A DNA stretch of 64,000 bases from Paramecium pentaurelia (Eukaryota > Ciliophora > Oligohymenophorea > Peniculida > Parameciidae). The notes under the pieces are model-generated. The model was not told where the DNA came from, did not search any database, and saw only the letters and a program-made list of their open reading frames with translations. The stretch covers positions 315,820 through 379,819 of the forward strand of contig CAJJDO010000033.1 in assembly GCA_905183005.1 (NCBI GenBank), written 5' to 3'. A program made the translations under genes and the position numbers. This document shows, piece after piece, positions 13,200 to 25,243 of the stretch. Positions within the stretch are counted from its first letter, which is position 1, and every line of letters starts with the position of its first letter.

Positions 13200-14474
13200 T
13201 ATTATTATTATTCTTATTTTTTTTATTGTGTTGTTGATTATTCAGTTTTAGTTGTTTATTTTTATTATTATTCTTTTTTTGTTTATGTATTTTTCTTTGC
13301 TCCAACAATTTCCCACTCTTCATCACCACTTTCTACAGTTTCTGCTTACTATTTAGGTTATAATTTTTATTCTTATTTTGGAGGTTCAGTCTTCAATTTC
13401 TGTGCTTTTTGAACTTAAGTTTATTATTATTAAGGTAATTTTTCTGGTTTTTCTGGTTATTACTAAATTTATTCTTTTACTATCTCTGCTTTTTTAGATT
13501 CCAATTTCTTTAAATAATCTTAAACTTCTTAATTAATAGTTGCATCTGATTCTTCTTTTGGTTTAGCCTCTAAAATCACTTCCTCTTATCTAATATGATT
13601 AAAATTTATCTTACTTTTCATATCCTTTTTTTTAATACAAATTCCCTTTATTTCCTTCTACATGCATACTCTTATTGTCACTTCTTTTTCTTTCAGTTTG
13701 CTTATTAGTTTATTTTTATTATTGCTTTGATTATTATGGATTATTTGTATAAGCCTTTGTAACTTTGACTTATATAGGTTATGCAATTAATGGTTTTGCC
13801 CATTATCCCATATCAATATTCTATTTAATCTTTGTATAATCTATTTCGAAATCAATCCCTTATTCTTCTTTTTATTTTGATTATTGAACTTTAGGTTCTT
13901 CTTATTTTTCAATTTTGGTTGGTGAATCAAGAGATTTTTATTAATTTTCTTCTTCTTATTTTAATTTTGATGCTTCTTTTAATTTTTAATCAGCTTCTTT
14001 TTTTTTATTAACTGCTTAAATAATCTTTTCAACTCTAACCAATTTATCTAAAGTTTCTAAAGCAACTTTAGTTTACATATTTATAGTGCCTTTAGTGATC
14101 AATTAATCAATTTCTGCTGATGTGTGAGGTCCTTATGACTTTAAATTTTCATCCAAGTAATACCAAGCTTTCTTATTTGGATCACAAAGGCCACTTTCTA
14201 CAAAAATTGTAGATGCAGGTTATTTAGGTTATTTTGTAATTTTTTGAACTTTATTATCTTTTTAGAAGTATTTTGGATGAGTGAATTTTTGATCTGGTTG
14301 AACTTCTATGAGTATTTCCTTTGCATCCAAATTTAAAGGGTATTAAGCACCTAAAGTAGAAGGGGTTTAATTCTGAATGAGAAACAAGTCTTGATGTTGA
14401 GTGAGCAATTTTATAATGTTGGAATGGGGTTATTTGGCTGGTTGATATTCAAGAAGAGTTGAAGGATGGCTCAT
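12788..14474 (-). CDS. GYF-domain protein with polyglutamine tract
   Basis: About 550 residues. Residues near 100-150 hold a GYF-like domain (KKAWYYLDENLKSQGPHT...AEIDQLITKGTI), the fold that binds proline-rich peptides in GIGYF/PERQ translation-repression adaptors. The remainder is low-complexity Q/K/E/P sequence with three spaced copies of a W-centred acidic motif: DEEWEIVGA, EDGWQTVGA and DDEGWIEVEV. Between the first two lies an uninterrupted run of about 20 Gln encoded almost only by TAA (about 13139-13195 on the plus strand). A 25-nt intron near 13584-13608 is likely. The Asn-rich frame read here with the standard code is a shadow of this tract. mRNA-regulatory adaptor is an inference from the GYF domain. 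Confidence 0.75.
13137..13212 (-). repeat. TAA trinucleotide microsatellite (polyGln)
   Basis: Run of about 20 TAA triplets broken by one TAG (ATT repeats on the plus strand) inside the GYF-domain gene; all triplets read Gln in the ciliate code. Length-variable tracts of this type are prone to slippage and mis-assembly. Confidence 0.9.
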
Positions 14475-14512
14475 TAAAATTTAACACGTATATTTAATAG
14501 CAAAATAAAAAG

Positions 14513-15059
14513 TCAATTAAAACTGCAATTAAATAATTTCATTTTATCTTTTTTCATTGTTTTGAGCATATTAATAGAACTAAATATTAATATGCAACTA
14601 CTTGACTAGATAAAATGAATGATCAGTCTTTTATTCAATCGTCCTTTTAGGTGGAGCAGTCTATTCTGTAATTTCTTAAATTATAGTGGTTTTCTTTATT
14701 GGATTTAGTTGAAATTTTGGTTCTTCATTCATTTTTTTTCTTCTTGTACCTGAAGATGGTTAACGCAAGGCTCTTTCTCTTGTTTTGATGAAAATAAATT
14801 TTGCATCTTATTATATAGTAGGACATAATCTATCAATTAAATTGTCTGTAGGGTCATAAGTATCAGATTGTGAATAATTTAAAGGAATCATTTTTCTTTA
14901 TCTAGATTGAGTTTTTGGTCTTGGTTTCTCTTTTTATTCATAATAAGAATTGATTTATTGAAACAATTAAGAGATCAATTAATGATGAGAAGAATTTCGA
15001 ATCTTAGAATCTGTTGTTTTAGGCCTGATTTTGCTAAAAGTTTAATTCATGAAATTCAT
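14513..15059 (-). CDS. Hypothetical basic protein
   Basis: Frame begins ATG at 15059 (MNFMNQTFSKIRPKTT) and encodes a polar, basic, Ser/Gln-rich protein with stretches EKPRPKTQSRQRKM and RQPSSGTRRKKMNEEPKF, plus a more ordered DPTDNLIDRLCPTIQQDAKF block. No family recognised. The 3' end is uncertain: coding-like composition stops near 14630; a 19-nt intron would give TGA at 14513, while the unspliced frame stays open all the way into the ATG of the next gene. I prefer two separate genes. Confidence 0.5.
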
Positions 15060-15145
15060 TATTTATTATATAACTAACATTCAATACATTTAAAAATCTA
15101 AATTCATTTTTAAATTATATATATATATATATATATACTATTATT

Positions 15146-18100
15146 TCAATATAGTATAACTCCTTAACAAACTCTTTCCAATCTAATCAATTTTTATTAT
15201 TCAAATAATTTTAATTTTTCAAATTATTTCATTCTTCTATTTTCTTCTTCATTTTCATTTTGAATGAATTTTAAACTCTATTCAATTTCCTATTGTTTTT
15301 TTTATCCTTATTTAATAATATTAATAATCAAAGGGTTTTAATTCTTTTAATATAATTATTATTATTAATTTTCAGTCTTAAGTAAATATTTTTTGGATTT
15401 CAATTATTAAAGTTAATGAGCCATAGCAATTTTTGGACTATTCAAACAAACTGGACAATGATATTAATCCTTCTCATCTAAATTAAGACAATTATAATGA
15501 AAAGTATGACCACAAGCTAAAAGAATAATTGATTCAAGTTATTAATGATACTCATAATAATTATTACATTTATAGCAACCTGGTAAATAACCCTACCCTT
15601 TAAGTTATAAATGAACCAAAGCTCTCATATTTTTAATGCATTTAATAAAATTGATATCTACTAATTTAGTATAAACTGTAGAAGAGAAATTAAAGTGTTT
15701 ATACATAGACATGAAAGTCATTTTAAGTTTTGAAGAACTTAATCTCATATATTTAGTTGTTATTTTATCAAGAAATGCATCTAAATGACTACATTCTGCC
15801 CATTTCTTTAATAATAATGGAATATATTCTTCTAAATAAGATGGATAAGGTTATGGTGTATATCTATTTTATGAAAGTTCCAAAATGCATTAAGTCACCA
15901 TATCCCAGGATTCATCTAATTCATCTAATTTCTAATTCCTAAGACAAATATTACAAATTTCCAAAAAATAACAATAAAATTCACTCTAAAATTATTAAAT
16001 TTATATATATACATACTTTGCTTAAAAATGCTTTCTATTGTATTTTTTAAATAAAATCATCTAGTTTGACACTAATTGCTTCTGTAATAGCTCCTGATCT
16101 TTCATGTAAATATACTAAAGCATCAGGCACAGGATATTATTTTAATACTACAATCATTTCATCTAAAGGATATTCTTATTCTTAAAGTTCTTTTATAACT
16201 TTCTCTGGTTTAATTTAACAAATTAATTTAATATATAATTTTAACAATTCTGTATTGGATTAATATTATTTTCTATCAGCTTACATAATTTATTCTAGAT
16301 ATTCTAATTATAATTTTGGTAATTCCCCCATTTTATTTAGAATACTTATATCATTGGCTTAAAAATATTTTGAAATCAATGATCTTGTGTGAACAGCACT
16401 ATAAGATACTAAAGATCCTATATGATATAGAATTCTATCTTTAAAAGAATCAATTTATGGAATTGGAGGATCTTTTTATAAAACATTAGAAATCCATGTA
16501 AAAATTTCAAATTTAACTTTAATGTTAAAATTTTGTAATTAATTCTTAATTTTAATTCTGAAATCTAAAGTTCTACTATAAATTTTAAGTTCTTCATTTA
16601 AATACATTTTAACCCAATCAAATTATCCATCTGATGCCATTGAATTTAAAACATCTTCTTTATCAACAGCTGGATATTTCTTAAATAAATTGATTATAAA
16701 TTAATTATATGCATAAATTAAACAATATTTAAGAGTTGGTTCATCATTATGTAATATATTAGGTAAAGGTAAACATTAAAGTGGTAGAAATATCAAATGT
16801 CGATGTTCACTTACTAAATCTAAGAATAATTCAGTTAATTATTTATTTTATAATTATTCTGTGTATCCTTTACTCAAAATACTTGCTTATATAGATCTAC
16901 CAACTTAATTGATCATTTTATCCCATGCAATAGCATCTGGTAATGTTTTTATTTATAATTAGGTTAATTAAAATTTTAAATCATTTTAATCTTTTATTAC
17001 TTTTAATTTTTAAAAAGCTTAAGTCATGTTAATATAATATTTCTTTAATCTTTCTTTATCTAAAAATTAATCATATGGAGATATAAAAAATCTGTAACAT
17101 AATTAGACAGAACCAGCAAAATCTATACTCATTAATAAAAATAATGTTTAAATTTCAAATAACCATAAAGATATCTAATCAGATTTCTCTTTTATTAATT
17201 CTTCAATATGTAAAGTATATTCCAAATATAATATAATATTTTTTCCTTATTCTATCACTAATTATGGATCTTTCTTTTTTATGTCTTATTAAATTATTCC
17301 CCATAATTTAGCCAAAGGAGTCAAGAAATCTCCAGACCTTGTACATACATAACTCAAACTAGTAGTCAATTTATTTATAAGACATTGTTAAATTAATTAT
17401 TCAGTATTAATTTTTGAATATTCAATTTTCTAGATAAAAGCATCAATGCATTATTATTCCCCTTTTTTAATATAATATAACAAGATTTCATCTAATCTCA
17501 TTAATAATTTATAAGTTACTTATAGTTTATTCATTTGCATCAATCATTTTAACCTTTCCATTCTTTAGATACAAACTTAATTCATTACATAATATGCTTA
17601 TATCTCCATTTAAAAATTTCTTTATGATACAATATATTTAATTAAATAAGATATCACTTGAAACTCTCAAAAGAAAATCCACAAGCATTGATAGTAGTGT
17701 CTTTACTTTTTCAACATCTTATTAATGACCTAATAAAGAAGTTGGAGTATAAATCAAGGTTTTATGTTTATCTAAAGTTGTTTTGATTTCCTCTAAAACA
17801 ACTTTAATATAATGAGTGGCTATTTCCAATACTTTATTTTTTAAAACCTATTAATTGAATTTAATTGGAGTAGATTTCATGCTGCCATCCATCAAAGCCA
17901 AAATCAATAACATTCCTTTAGCCCAATCTTTATTCTATATAAAAATATCAATAGATTATTCTAAATTATTTATACTACCTGTGACAATTGATCCTTCCAC
18001 TAAAATATGAATTTACCTTGTTTATTTATTTAAAGCATATATTTAATTTTATAATGGATATTATTTCAATTCAATCCCATCATCTTTATTCTTAATATCA

Positions 18101-19389
18101 ACTTAATAAAGGGAAGTAAATGGAGAATCAGGCCAATTCTTTTTTTAAATGAAATATGGTATTTATTCTATTCCTTTTGGAACCATATGCATTTCTAAAT
18201 GAAGTGTATTAAATAGATATATATTTTGATTTGTAGTTATAACTTCTATTATAGATTATTCTACAAAATAAGCAGCATGTATTTATTATTTAAAAATTAA
18301 TGGTTTAAGTGTCATATATCTTGCTTAATCATTACCTTTAACTAATATAAACAAATGACAATTCCAACATAGTAAAATTATCAGTTTCTTTTCTTTCCAT
18401 TATTATTCTTACTCTTAATTTGGAGGAGGTAATATACCATAACCATAAGAGAGATAACAATAAAAGGGTTTTTCTGGACCTGAAAAATGTGGATTTTCTA
18501 TCTCTATTATAGATTTCAACTTCTTTTCATCATCTTTATAAGTAATAATAAGATAAAATTTGCGTAATGAACATAATCCAATAATTCTACTTGATTTTTC
18601 ATATTAATCACCCATAAATTCTTTTGTTTCATTTTTATACAAAACCATTATGTTTAGCATTGGATATTATTATCTTGGTATTGTTAATTGTATTTAATAA
18701 TCGAATCCCAATATTCCTTTCCTAAAATTTACAATTCTCATAATTCCCATATCATCTGAAGTTATAACATTAAAAAAGTTTTTAGATTAAAATATGAATT
18801 TAATAACTATTATTTTAGATTTAGTAATATTCTAACAAGTGTACTAATGTTTCTTTTTTTTCATATTTATTATACTAATCCATCCACTCTCATAACCTAC
18901 AGCCACTAATTCATTTAATGAATCTAAAGCAGTTACAACTCCTATTTTCTATTATTAAATAATAATATCCATCTATGATTAAGAGTAATAGAGAATATTT
19001 CCTAAAGATCCACCTACTATAAGAAATTCACCATTATGATGCACAACTTTTGGTTTACCAAAATTCTTAATTACTTATGGATTTGAAAATATCAATATTT
19101 GTTAAAAGGATAGAGTATTATCAATTTTATTTTTTAATGAATCTCTAAGAAAATCTAAAGGAGTCTTAAAATTTTTTTAAGCTAAATAATGCAAAGATCA
19201 ATTACTCTATTTCTCTTATTTTGCTTTTTTACGAAATTTTTCTTAAATTTCTAAACCTGCATCCAATAAATCAACAATTGATTTAGTCCTGTTCGAAGAT
19301 TCTAAATCTTCATCAAATACCGAATAATATTAAACAAGAAGTTAGAATTCCTTAGAATGATCGCAATTATCAAATGTAAAAATCTCCAT
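15146..19389 (-). CDS. Vps8-like CORVET/HOPS tether subunit with C-terminal RING
   Basis: Very long protein (about 1,390 residues). The N-terminal part forms a beta-propeller (GGSLGNILYYS...LVAVGYESGWISII), the middle is long and alpha-helical, and the C-terminal 150 residues hold a RING-H2-like finger (C-x2-C near CYKCNN, then LACGHTFHYNCL and CPVC) followed by a charged coiled coil. This order is that of Vps8/Vps41/Vps11 class tethers; propeller wording is closest to Vps8. Vps8 proteins tether Rab5 endosomes in the CORVET complex; in Tetrahymena a Vps8 paralogue serves secretory-granule formation (established for that species). Several short introns are needed, e.g. 24 nt near 19184-19207. 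Assignment to Vps8 rather than Vps41 is moderately sure. Confidence 0.72.
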
Positions 19390-19592
19390 GATACAAATAT
19401 ATTATTAATAATAAAATCTATGTATTTTTTATTATATTTATTTTATTTTACAATTATATCATCCTTAATTAAATTTTTAATTCATTCTACTTTGTTTAAA
19501 AGCCAAAATAACTCATTAAAAAGTCTATTAGATATTAATGTGACAAATATATTTTATTTTAACTCAAACACATTTGTTTAGGCTATTAATTT

Positions 19593-20037
19593 TCAAATAT
19601 TTGATTTAAAACCATTAATTTCTTGTTTCATCCTCTGCAACTTTAGTTTATCTTTATAAACATTATTATTTTTCTATTTAGCGTTAAATTTGATCATTTT
19701 CGATTAAAAACTAAATTATATTATTTTACATTCAATTCTTGATATTAAACTTAATATTTCTAATATCTTATCTAGTTAAAGTAATAATGATTCAATTGGT
19801 TTTCTTCCAATTAGATTTATTAATTCTACTACTCGATTTAATAAACTTTTAACAATTTACTTATTTTTATAATGAATTATATTTAATTTTGTAATTTTAA
19901 TAGGTAATAATAAATATGTTTGAATTATCTAGAATTTATAATTATATAAGTTTATATTATTCTTTTTTATGATTATACAATTTTTCTGCTTAAAATTTAC
20001 ACTATTTTCTTTTATTTAATGAATATTTCTATTTCAT
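19593..20037 (-). CDS. Possible small Lys/Gln-rich coiled-coil protein
   Basis: A frame ending TGA at 19593 reads as helical sequence (QIVKSLLNRVVELINLIGRK ... KLQRMKQEINGFKSNI), and an ATG at 20037 opens a K/Q-rich frame (MKQKYSLNKRKQCKFQAEKL) in a different phase. An intron must join the two, but no single GT-AG pair was convincing. It could be a real small gene or a decayed one. No family recognised. Confidence 0.3.
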
Positions 20038-20875
20038 TTTTATGAATTTATTTTTAGAAATTCTATTCTAATAAATTAACACAATAATCTGTTTGAATAA
20101 CAAAATAATTCATTTACTTTTCATAGTAAATTGATGATAAATTTATTTATTGTTTCCAAGGCTAACATAAATATAATTTATATCATTTACATATATAAGG
20201 TATATAGTTAAATTATGATGTATCTCTGTTATTTTTCTTGATATCAATTATTTGGATTTTTATGAAAATATTAATTTGATTAATAATTTTTATTTGAAAT
20301 CCCATAATTCTAATATATCTGAATCATATATTATTGCATATGCTACTAATATTTAAGAATCTGGCCTATTATTTTGATAAACTATTGAAATTATATTCTT
20401 TTACATAAAATTATAATATAAAAGTAAATATTTGTATTTATGATGATAAAGAATGAAATAACTAATCATATAATTAAATCTTAGAAGAAAGTAATTATAA
20501 TTTGTTAGATTTCCTTGGTACACTCTGATAAATTGATTCTGAGTTAATAATATTGGTGAAATCAAAGTTTATCAAAATTGATTTATTATAAATTAAAATA
20601 TATAATACAATAAGCTATTTAAAAAAATCTTTTGGAAATTACATGAAAAACCTTAAATATATATATTATAGATAAAAATTCAATTGATATGAAAGAGTGA
20701 ATCAAATTAATTAATAAATTGTATAAAGAAGTCTATGATGTAGAAATTTATGTTATAAATTATGAGAGATTTTTATTATAAATTACCAAAGGATTTGGTT
20801 AAAGTCTTTTTATTTACATAGAATATCATTTAGAAATAATTTTAAATAATATTTATTTATTATTAAAAACATTGC
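20038..20875. other. Intergenic, AT-rich (838 bp)
   Basis: Unusually long gap for this window. All frames are short or of low-complexity composition; no element recognised. Confidence 0.45.
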
Positions 20876-22594
20876 ATGATTTCTGAAATAAATGAATGCT
20901 AAATGATTGAAGGATAAGAATCTATAAAATGTAATGAACACAATAAAAATGTTTAATATGTTTTGTTCAATTAAAATCCAAAATCTAAACTTTTATGCGA
21001 ATAATGTTTGTAGGAAAAGGAAGGCTCAAAAACAGTTTTAAATATTGAGGAAGCTATAAATTAGATTAAAAAAAGGAAATAATCTGAATATTAAGAATGT
21101 TAAAATATTTTATAACCAGAAATCTTAATACTTAGTAATTATATAGAAGATGTCCCAAAAATATTAGAAATTATTAATTAATTAGTAAGAAATTTAATAG
21201 AAGCTATTAATGATTGGAAATGTAAATTAGAAAGTAAGTTATAGGAATTTTCTAAATTTAGCTTTATTGAAGAAATAAAGAAAGTTAACAATCAATAATA
21301 ATCAAATAATTAAATTTTAGTTGAATTGATAAAAACATAAAGATAGAACTATTCTGAAACAATTAAAAAAATTCTACATGATTTAAAAACTATAATAACA
21401 ATTGATTATAATCTAAATAAATTATATTCATTCCTCGACATAGAGGATAAATCTTAATTATCTCCGAGAAAAAATACTTAATAATTGTATTAATAAAATA
21501 AAAATGTAAAAATAGAAATTAAACAAAAACCAAATTTGGAAATCTTATTCAAAGGAGAAAATTCTGAACTCCTTAATGTCTATCAATTAAATAATTTATA
21601 ATAAATGAAAGACTAAAAGATATCTATTAAAAAATAAAATAAAACAATTTAATAAACAACATAATGTTTAGCAATTTCATTTAATAAAGATGATTCTATC
21701 CTTGCTACAACTTGTGATAAAGAAATTAAATTATGGAAATTTTAAGATGGAAATATTTGTGACCTACTTTATAGTTTAAATGAACATAAATCAGAAATTA
21801 CTACACTATTATTTAGTAAAAAGAAAAATTGGTTGTTCTCAGCAGGAAATGATTAATAGATTATTTTATGGAAACCAAAAAAAATTTTATTTAATTTTGA
21901 TTTTACAAAAAGAAAAATTCAATAATTTGCTCATAGAGGTTAAATTGTCTAGCTTGTTTTAAATGAAAATGAAAATTAATTAATATCTTGTAGTAATGAT
22001 TGCAAAATTATTATTTGGGATGTAAATTATTAATAAAATTCTATTTAATTTTATCAATCTTTAGAAAAACATACTGGTCCAGTAATATAGGTTAATTTAA
22101 ATTAAAGTAATAATTTAATGGCGTCTATTTCATTAGATAAATAAATAATTATTTGGAGTTTAGATGATTAATAAGTATGGAATTTTAAATAAGTAATATA
22201 AAATTCAGAAAATCATTTAGGATACAGAATTAGTTTTATAAATGATTAAACTGTAGTTTGGTAATAAAATTAAGGAGTAACTCATATTCTTAAAGAACAA
22301 GATGGAATATTTAAAGAAATACCTGAATAAAAAATACAAATAAAAAAGAATGATAAAAAAGATGGAGAATTCTAATTTCCATTAATATTCAATTCATAAA
22401 AATAAATTCTAATTTAAAAATATCTTGAAAATGTTTATTTATTTACTATTGACTAAAATGATAATTTAATAAATTAAGAATAATATATTTCTTTAGAGAA
22501 TGAATATAATTATGGAAATTTATCAAATAATGGTAAATATTTAGTAATATGGTGCAATAAATAATTTAGAGTTTATGAAATTATATATGATTGA
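20876..22594 (+). CDS. WD40-repeat protein with N-terminal Cys/His motif
   Basis: Single-exon gene of 572 residues. Residues 1-55 contain spaced Cys and His (EC...IKCNEHNKN...LLCEQCLQ) reminiscent of a B-box zinc finger; residues 60-230 are helical. The C-terminal half holds WD40 blades: AISFNKDDSILATTCDKEIK, LFSAGNDQQIILW, LISCSNDCKIIIWD, LMASISLDKQIIIWS, and a last blade NNGKYLVIWCNKQFRVYEI. A WD40 propeller is a protein-protein platform; the partner is unknown. The final blade is nearly the same phrase as in the WD40 gene at 52887-53948, suggesting a shared ciliate family. Confidence 0.85.
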
Positions 22595-22858
22595 TTGTGA
22601 ATGATAAAGGTTTAATTTATGTATTATTATTTATTTTATTTATAATGAAATTACAATATTATAATAAAAGATTATATATAATATGAAGTTAATATAGAAG
22701 AAAATGTATTTAAAATTAAAGTTTATATCTATTATAGTAGTAGTTTTATAGATATTAAAATAAGTATGATTTTTATGAATATATTATATATTAAGAGTTA
22801 ATAATAATGACCAATTCTTTTATTTACATTGATAATATAAGATTTATTAAATAATTAA

Positions 22859-23302
22859 ATGTATATCAACCTCACATAAAATAATTAGTCTTGGTGGACT
22901 CATACCTCACTTGTCCCAACAGAAACTTAAAATTAAGTCTTTAATTTAGTCAATGGATAATCTAGTTTCTAGAATAAGGCAACATTACTTACAACTTATT
23001 TGAGTTTGGAGGCAGTCAATAGAATAGGTCCAGCAAAAAAGTTAGCCATTTATTTCAAAGCTGGTATTGTTGGTGCAGTGTTTTTAGGAACAAGGTAATT
23101 CAATAAAATAAATTTTATCAATAGATTTGCATCTGGAAGTTATTATGCTAAAAGCATTAAACCAGAAATAGGTAAATTACTTGATGGGGCTCCTATTTGG
23201 GAAAATAAGTTTGATGTGCCAGAATTAGATAAAAAATTCTTTTTCATTGATGATGACAATAATTTTGAACCATCTTTATGGCATCATGGCATGTATTCAT
23301 GA
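22859..23302 (+). CDS. Hypothetical small protein with one hydrophobic helix
   Basis: About 138 residues in two exons joined by a 30-nt intron at 23095-23124. The centre holds a hydrophobic helix (KLAIYFKAGIVGAVFLGTR) that could span a membrane, followed by a soluble C-terminus rich in D, F and W. No signal peptide. Sequence composition is clearly coding. Could be a ciliate-specific mitochondrial or ER protein; no family recognised. Confidence 0.65.
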
Positions 23303-23398
23303 TTGAATTTATTTAGTAATCAAATTGACAAGCCTAAATAGTTTTACAAATTTGAATGAGCATTAAAACAGATATATATATATATAAATTAATAAAAA

Positions 23399-24615
23399 AT
23401 GAATCCCATAGATTAACACAAATTGTAATTTGTATTGAAAGATTGTATTCTGAAATTACAGTTCATTGGAGAAATTACAAGAGATAATGACATATCTTCA
23501 GAATTAGCAGGATATGAATAAAGTAAATTGTTAACTGATCAATAAACATTGGAAGTTAAATATGCAGAATTAGTTGCCAAAAGAAGCACTTTGGTTGGAA
23601 TTTCTAATAGAAAATAATTAACAGAAACTTAAAAGCATATTCAAGAAGTAGCTTAAAGACTTAAAGAAAGTACTAAGAAATTATGTAGGTATAAGTTTCA
23701 TTTCAAATAAAAGATTATTTAAAGAAAACCCAAATATAGATTAGGATTCATTAAAAGTTTATGAAGAGAGAGCAGGATTGATCTCAGATTTAGAAGTATT
23801 TATATTAAATTAATGAAAGAATCTCAAAACATTCATCTAAAATAATTAATTAAATAAATTTGCTCAAAATGTTACGAATAGTTTAGAAGAATAAGATTCA
23901 TTAAGAAAATTTGCAGTAAGAGAAAAAGAATTAGCAGCTGAAATTAAAAAATTGTAAAATGATAAAACTTAAGAAATAAAAGAACATGAACACGAGAAAA
24001 CTGAAAAATAAAAGAATATTTAATCATTAAAAGAAAAACTATTATATAAAACAAATAGAGCTGATTTAAAAAAAAAATATGATGAAAAAGTAGGTACATC
24101 TAAAGAAAATACTTAAATGAGAGTGTTTGAATTTGCCTTAAAGGATATTGAATAATAAATTTTAAACTTTAATACAAAAATTGAAACTGAAGAAAAGGTT
24201 CATAAATAATTAAAAGATTATTTAATTAGAAAAGAAGTAATTAATATTATAATATTATTTAGGAAGAATCAAAAAAAAAAACAGATGATCAAAATAAATA
24301 TATGGATGAAAAGAAATAAGAATTAGAAGATAAAATTGAAAAATTAACTGAACAAAAAAATATTATGTTAAAAGAATTAGATGAATTAAATAGAAGATTT
24401 GAAAAAGAAGAATTAGAAAAATAAGAACGTGAAAGAAAAGTATATTAATTTAAGTATTTTAGGAAATTTAAGAATAAGAAGCTAAAAAATTAAGAGAATT
24501 ACAATAATTAAGAATGGAAAATGCTATTAAATTAATTTAAAACGAATTAATGGAAAGAAAAGAGCTATATGGTTTAGGTGCCAAAAAAAAGAAACCCAAG
24601 AAAACAAAGAAATGA
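23399..24615 (+). CDS. DRC9: Dynein regulatory complex subunit 9-like (IQCG/DRC9)
   Basis: Coiled-coil protein of about 370 residues with the layout of IQCG/DRC9, a subunit of the nexin-dynein regulatory complex that links outer doublets in the axoneme: an N-terminal helical block (LQFIGEITRDNDISSELAGY), a long K/E/Q coiled coil, and a C-terminal IQ-like ending MENAIKLIQNELMERKELYG then LGAKKKKPKK, comparable to the AIKLQ...RRGLGPYK end of animal IQCG. Four introns of 23-26 nt are needed (near 23683, 23802, 24238, 24441). The gene lies 97 bp after its plus-strand neighbour. Assignment rests on order and C-terminal motif. Confidence 0.72.
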
Positions 24616-24654
24616 CTAAACAAATTTAAATAAAATTAAATCTTAAATTAATTC

Positions 24655-25199
24655 ATGGGTCGTATGTAAGCTAAGGGAAAGGGAAAGGGTATTTCTGGTT
24701 CAGCCCTCCCATATAAAAGAAAAGCACCAAAATGGTTGACTTTATCATCTAAATCAATCGTTGACTAAATTGTTAATTTAGCAAAGAAAGGTTTTATTTA
24801 ACATTATTGCAAATTTATAGGTTTGAATGGATCTCAAATTGGAGTTTATTTAAGAGATTAATAAGGTATCCCTTAAACCAGATTCTTAACAGGTTAAAAG
24901 ATATTAAGAATCTTAAAGAAAAGAGGTATAGCAATAATTAAAATTTTAGGTTGTGCTCCAAAAATTCCTGAAGATTTATATGCCTTAATTAAAAAGGCTG
25001 TTTAAATCAGAAAGCATTTGGAGAAGAATAGAGGTGATATTACAAGCAAATTCAGATTGATTTTGGTTGAAAGCAGAATCCATAGACTTAGCAGATATTA
25101 CAGAAGAACCCAAAAATTGCCATCAAATTGGAAATAGTATATATATTTTTACTATCTTAAAGTGTCTCAAAGACAGCATCTGCTTTAATTGGTTAATGA
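24655..25199 (+). CDS. RPS13: 40S ribosomal protein uS15 (S13)
   Basis: Starts MGRMQAKGKGKGISGSALPY, contains GLNGSQIGVYLRDQQGIPQT, PEDLYALIKKAVQIRKHLEK and FRLILVESRIHRLSRYYRRT, and ends SKTASALIGQ; this is full-length eukaryotic uS15. Three introns at 24791-24820 (30 nt), 24926-24949 (24 nt) and 25137-25162 (26 nt); the last falls 12 codons before the stop. Only 39 bp separate it from the upstream DRC9-like stop. Confidence 0.97.
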
Positions 25200-25243
25200 G
25201 TTAGAATATAAATAAAATAATGCATATATTTTAATATTTTATA

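Noticed and set aside
12991..13329. Standard-code frame with a long polyasparagine run
   Set aside because: The correct phase in the ciliate code gives polyGln flanked by repeated DEEW/EDGW motifs and an intact GYF protein.
14475..15059. Fusion of the small basic protein to the GYF protein
   Set aside because: The frame stays open between them, but the joining segment is A/T-driven noncoding-like sequence and the GYF gene has its own good ATG.
15117..15137. (TA)n runs as regulatory elements
   Set aside because: Similar TA runs occur in many places in this A/T-rich window and show no positional pattern.
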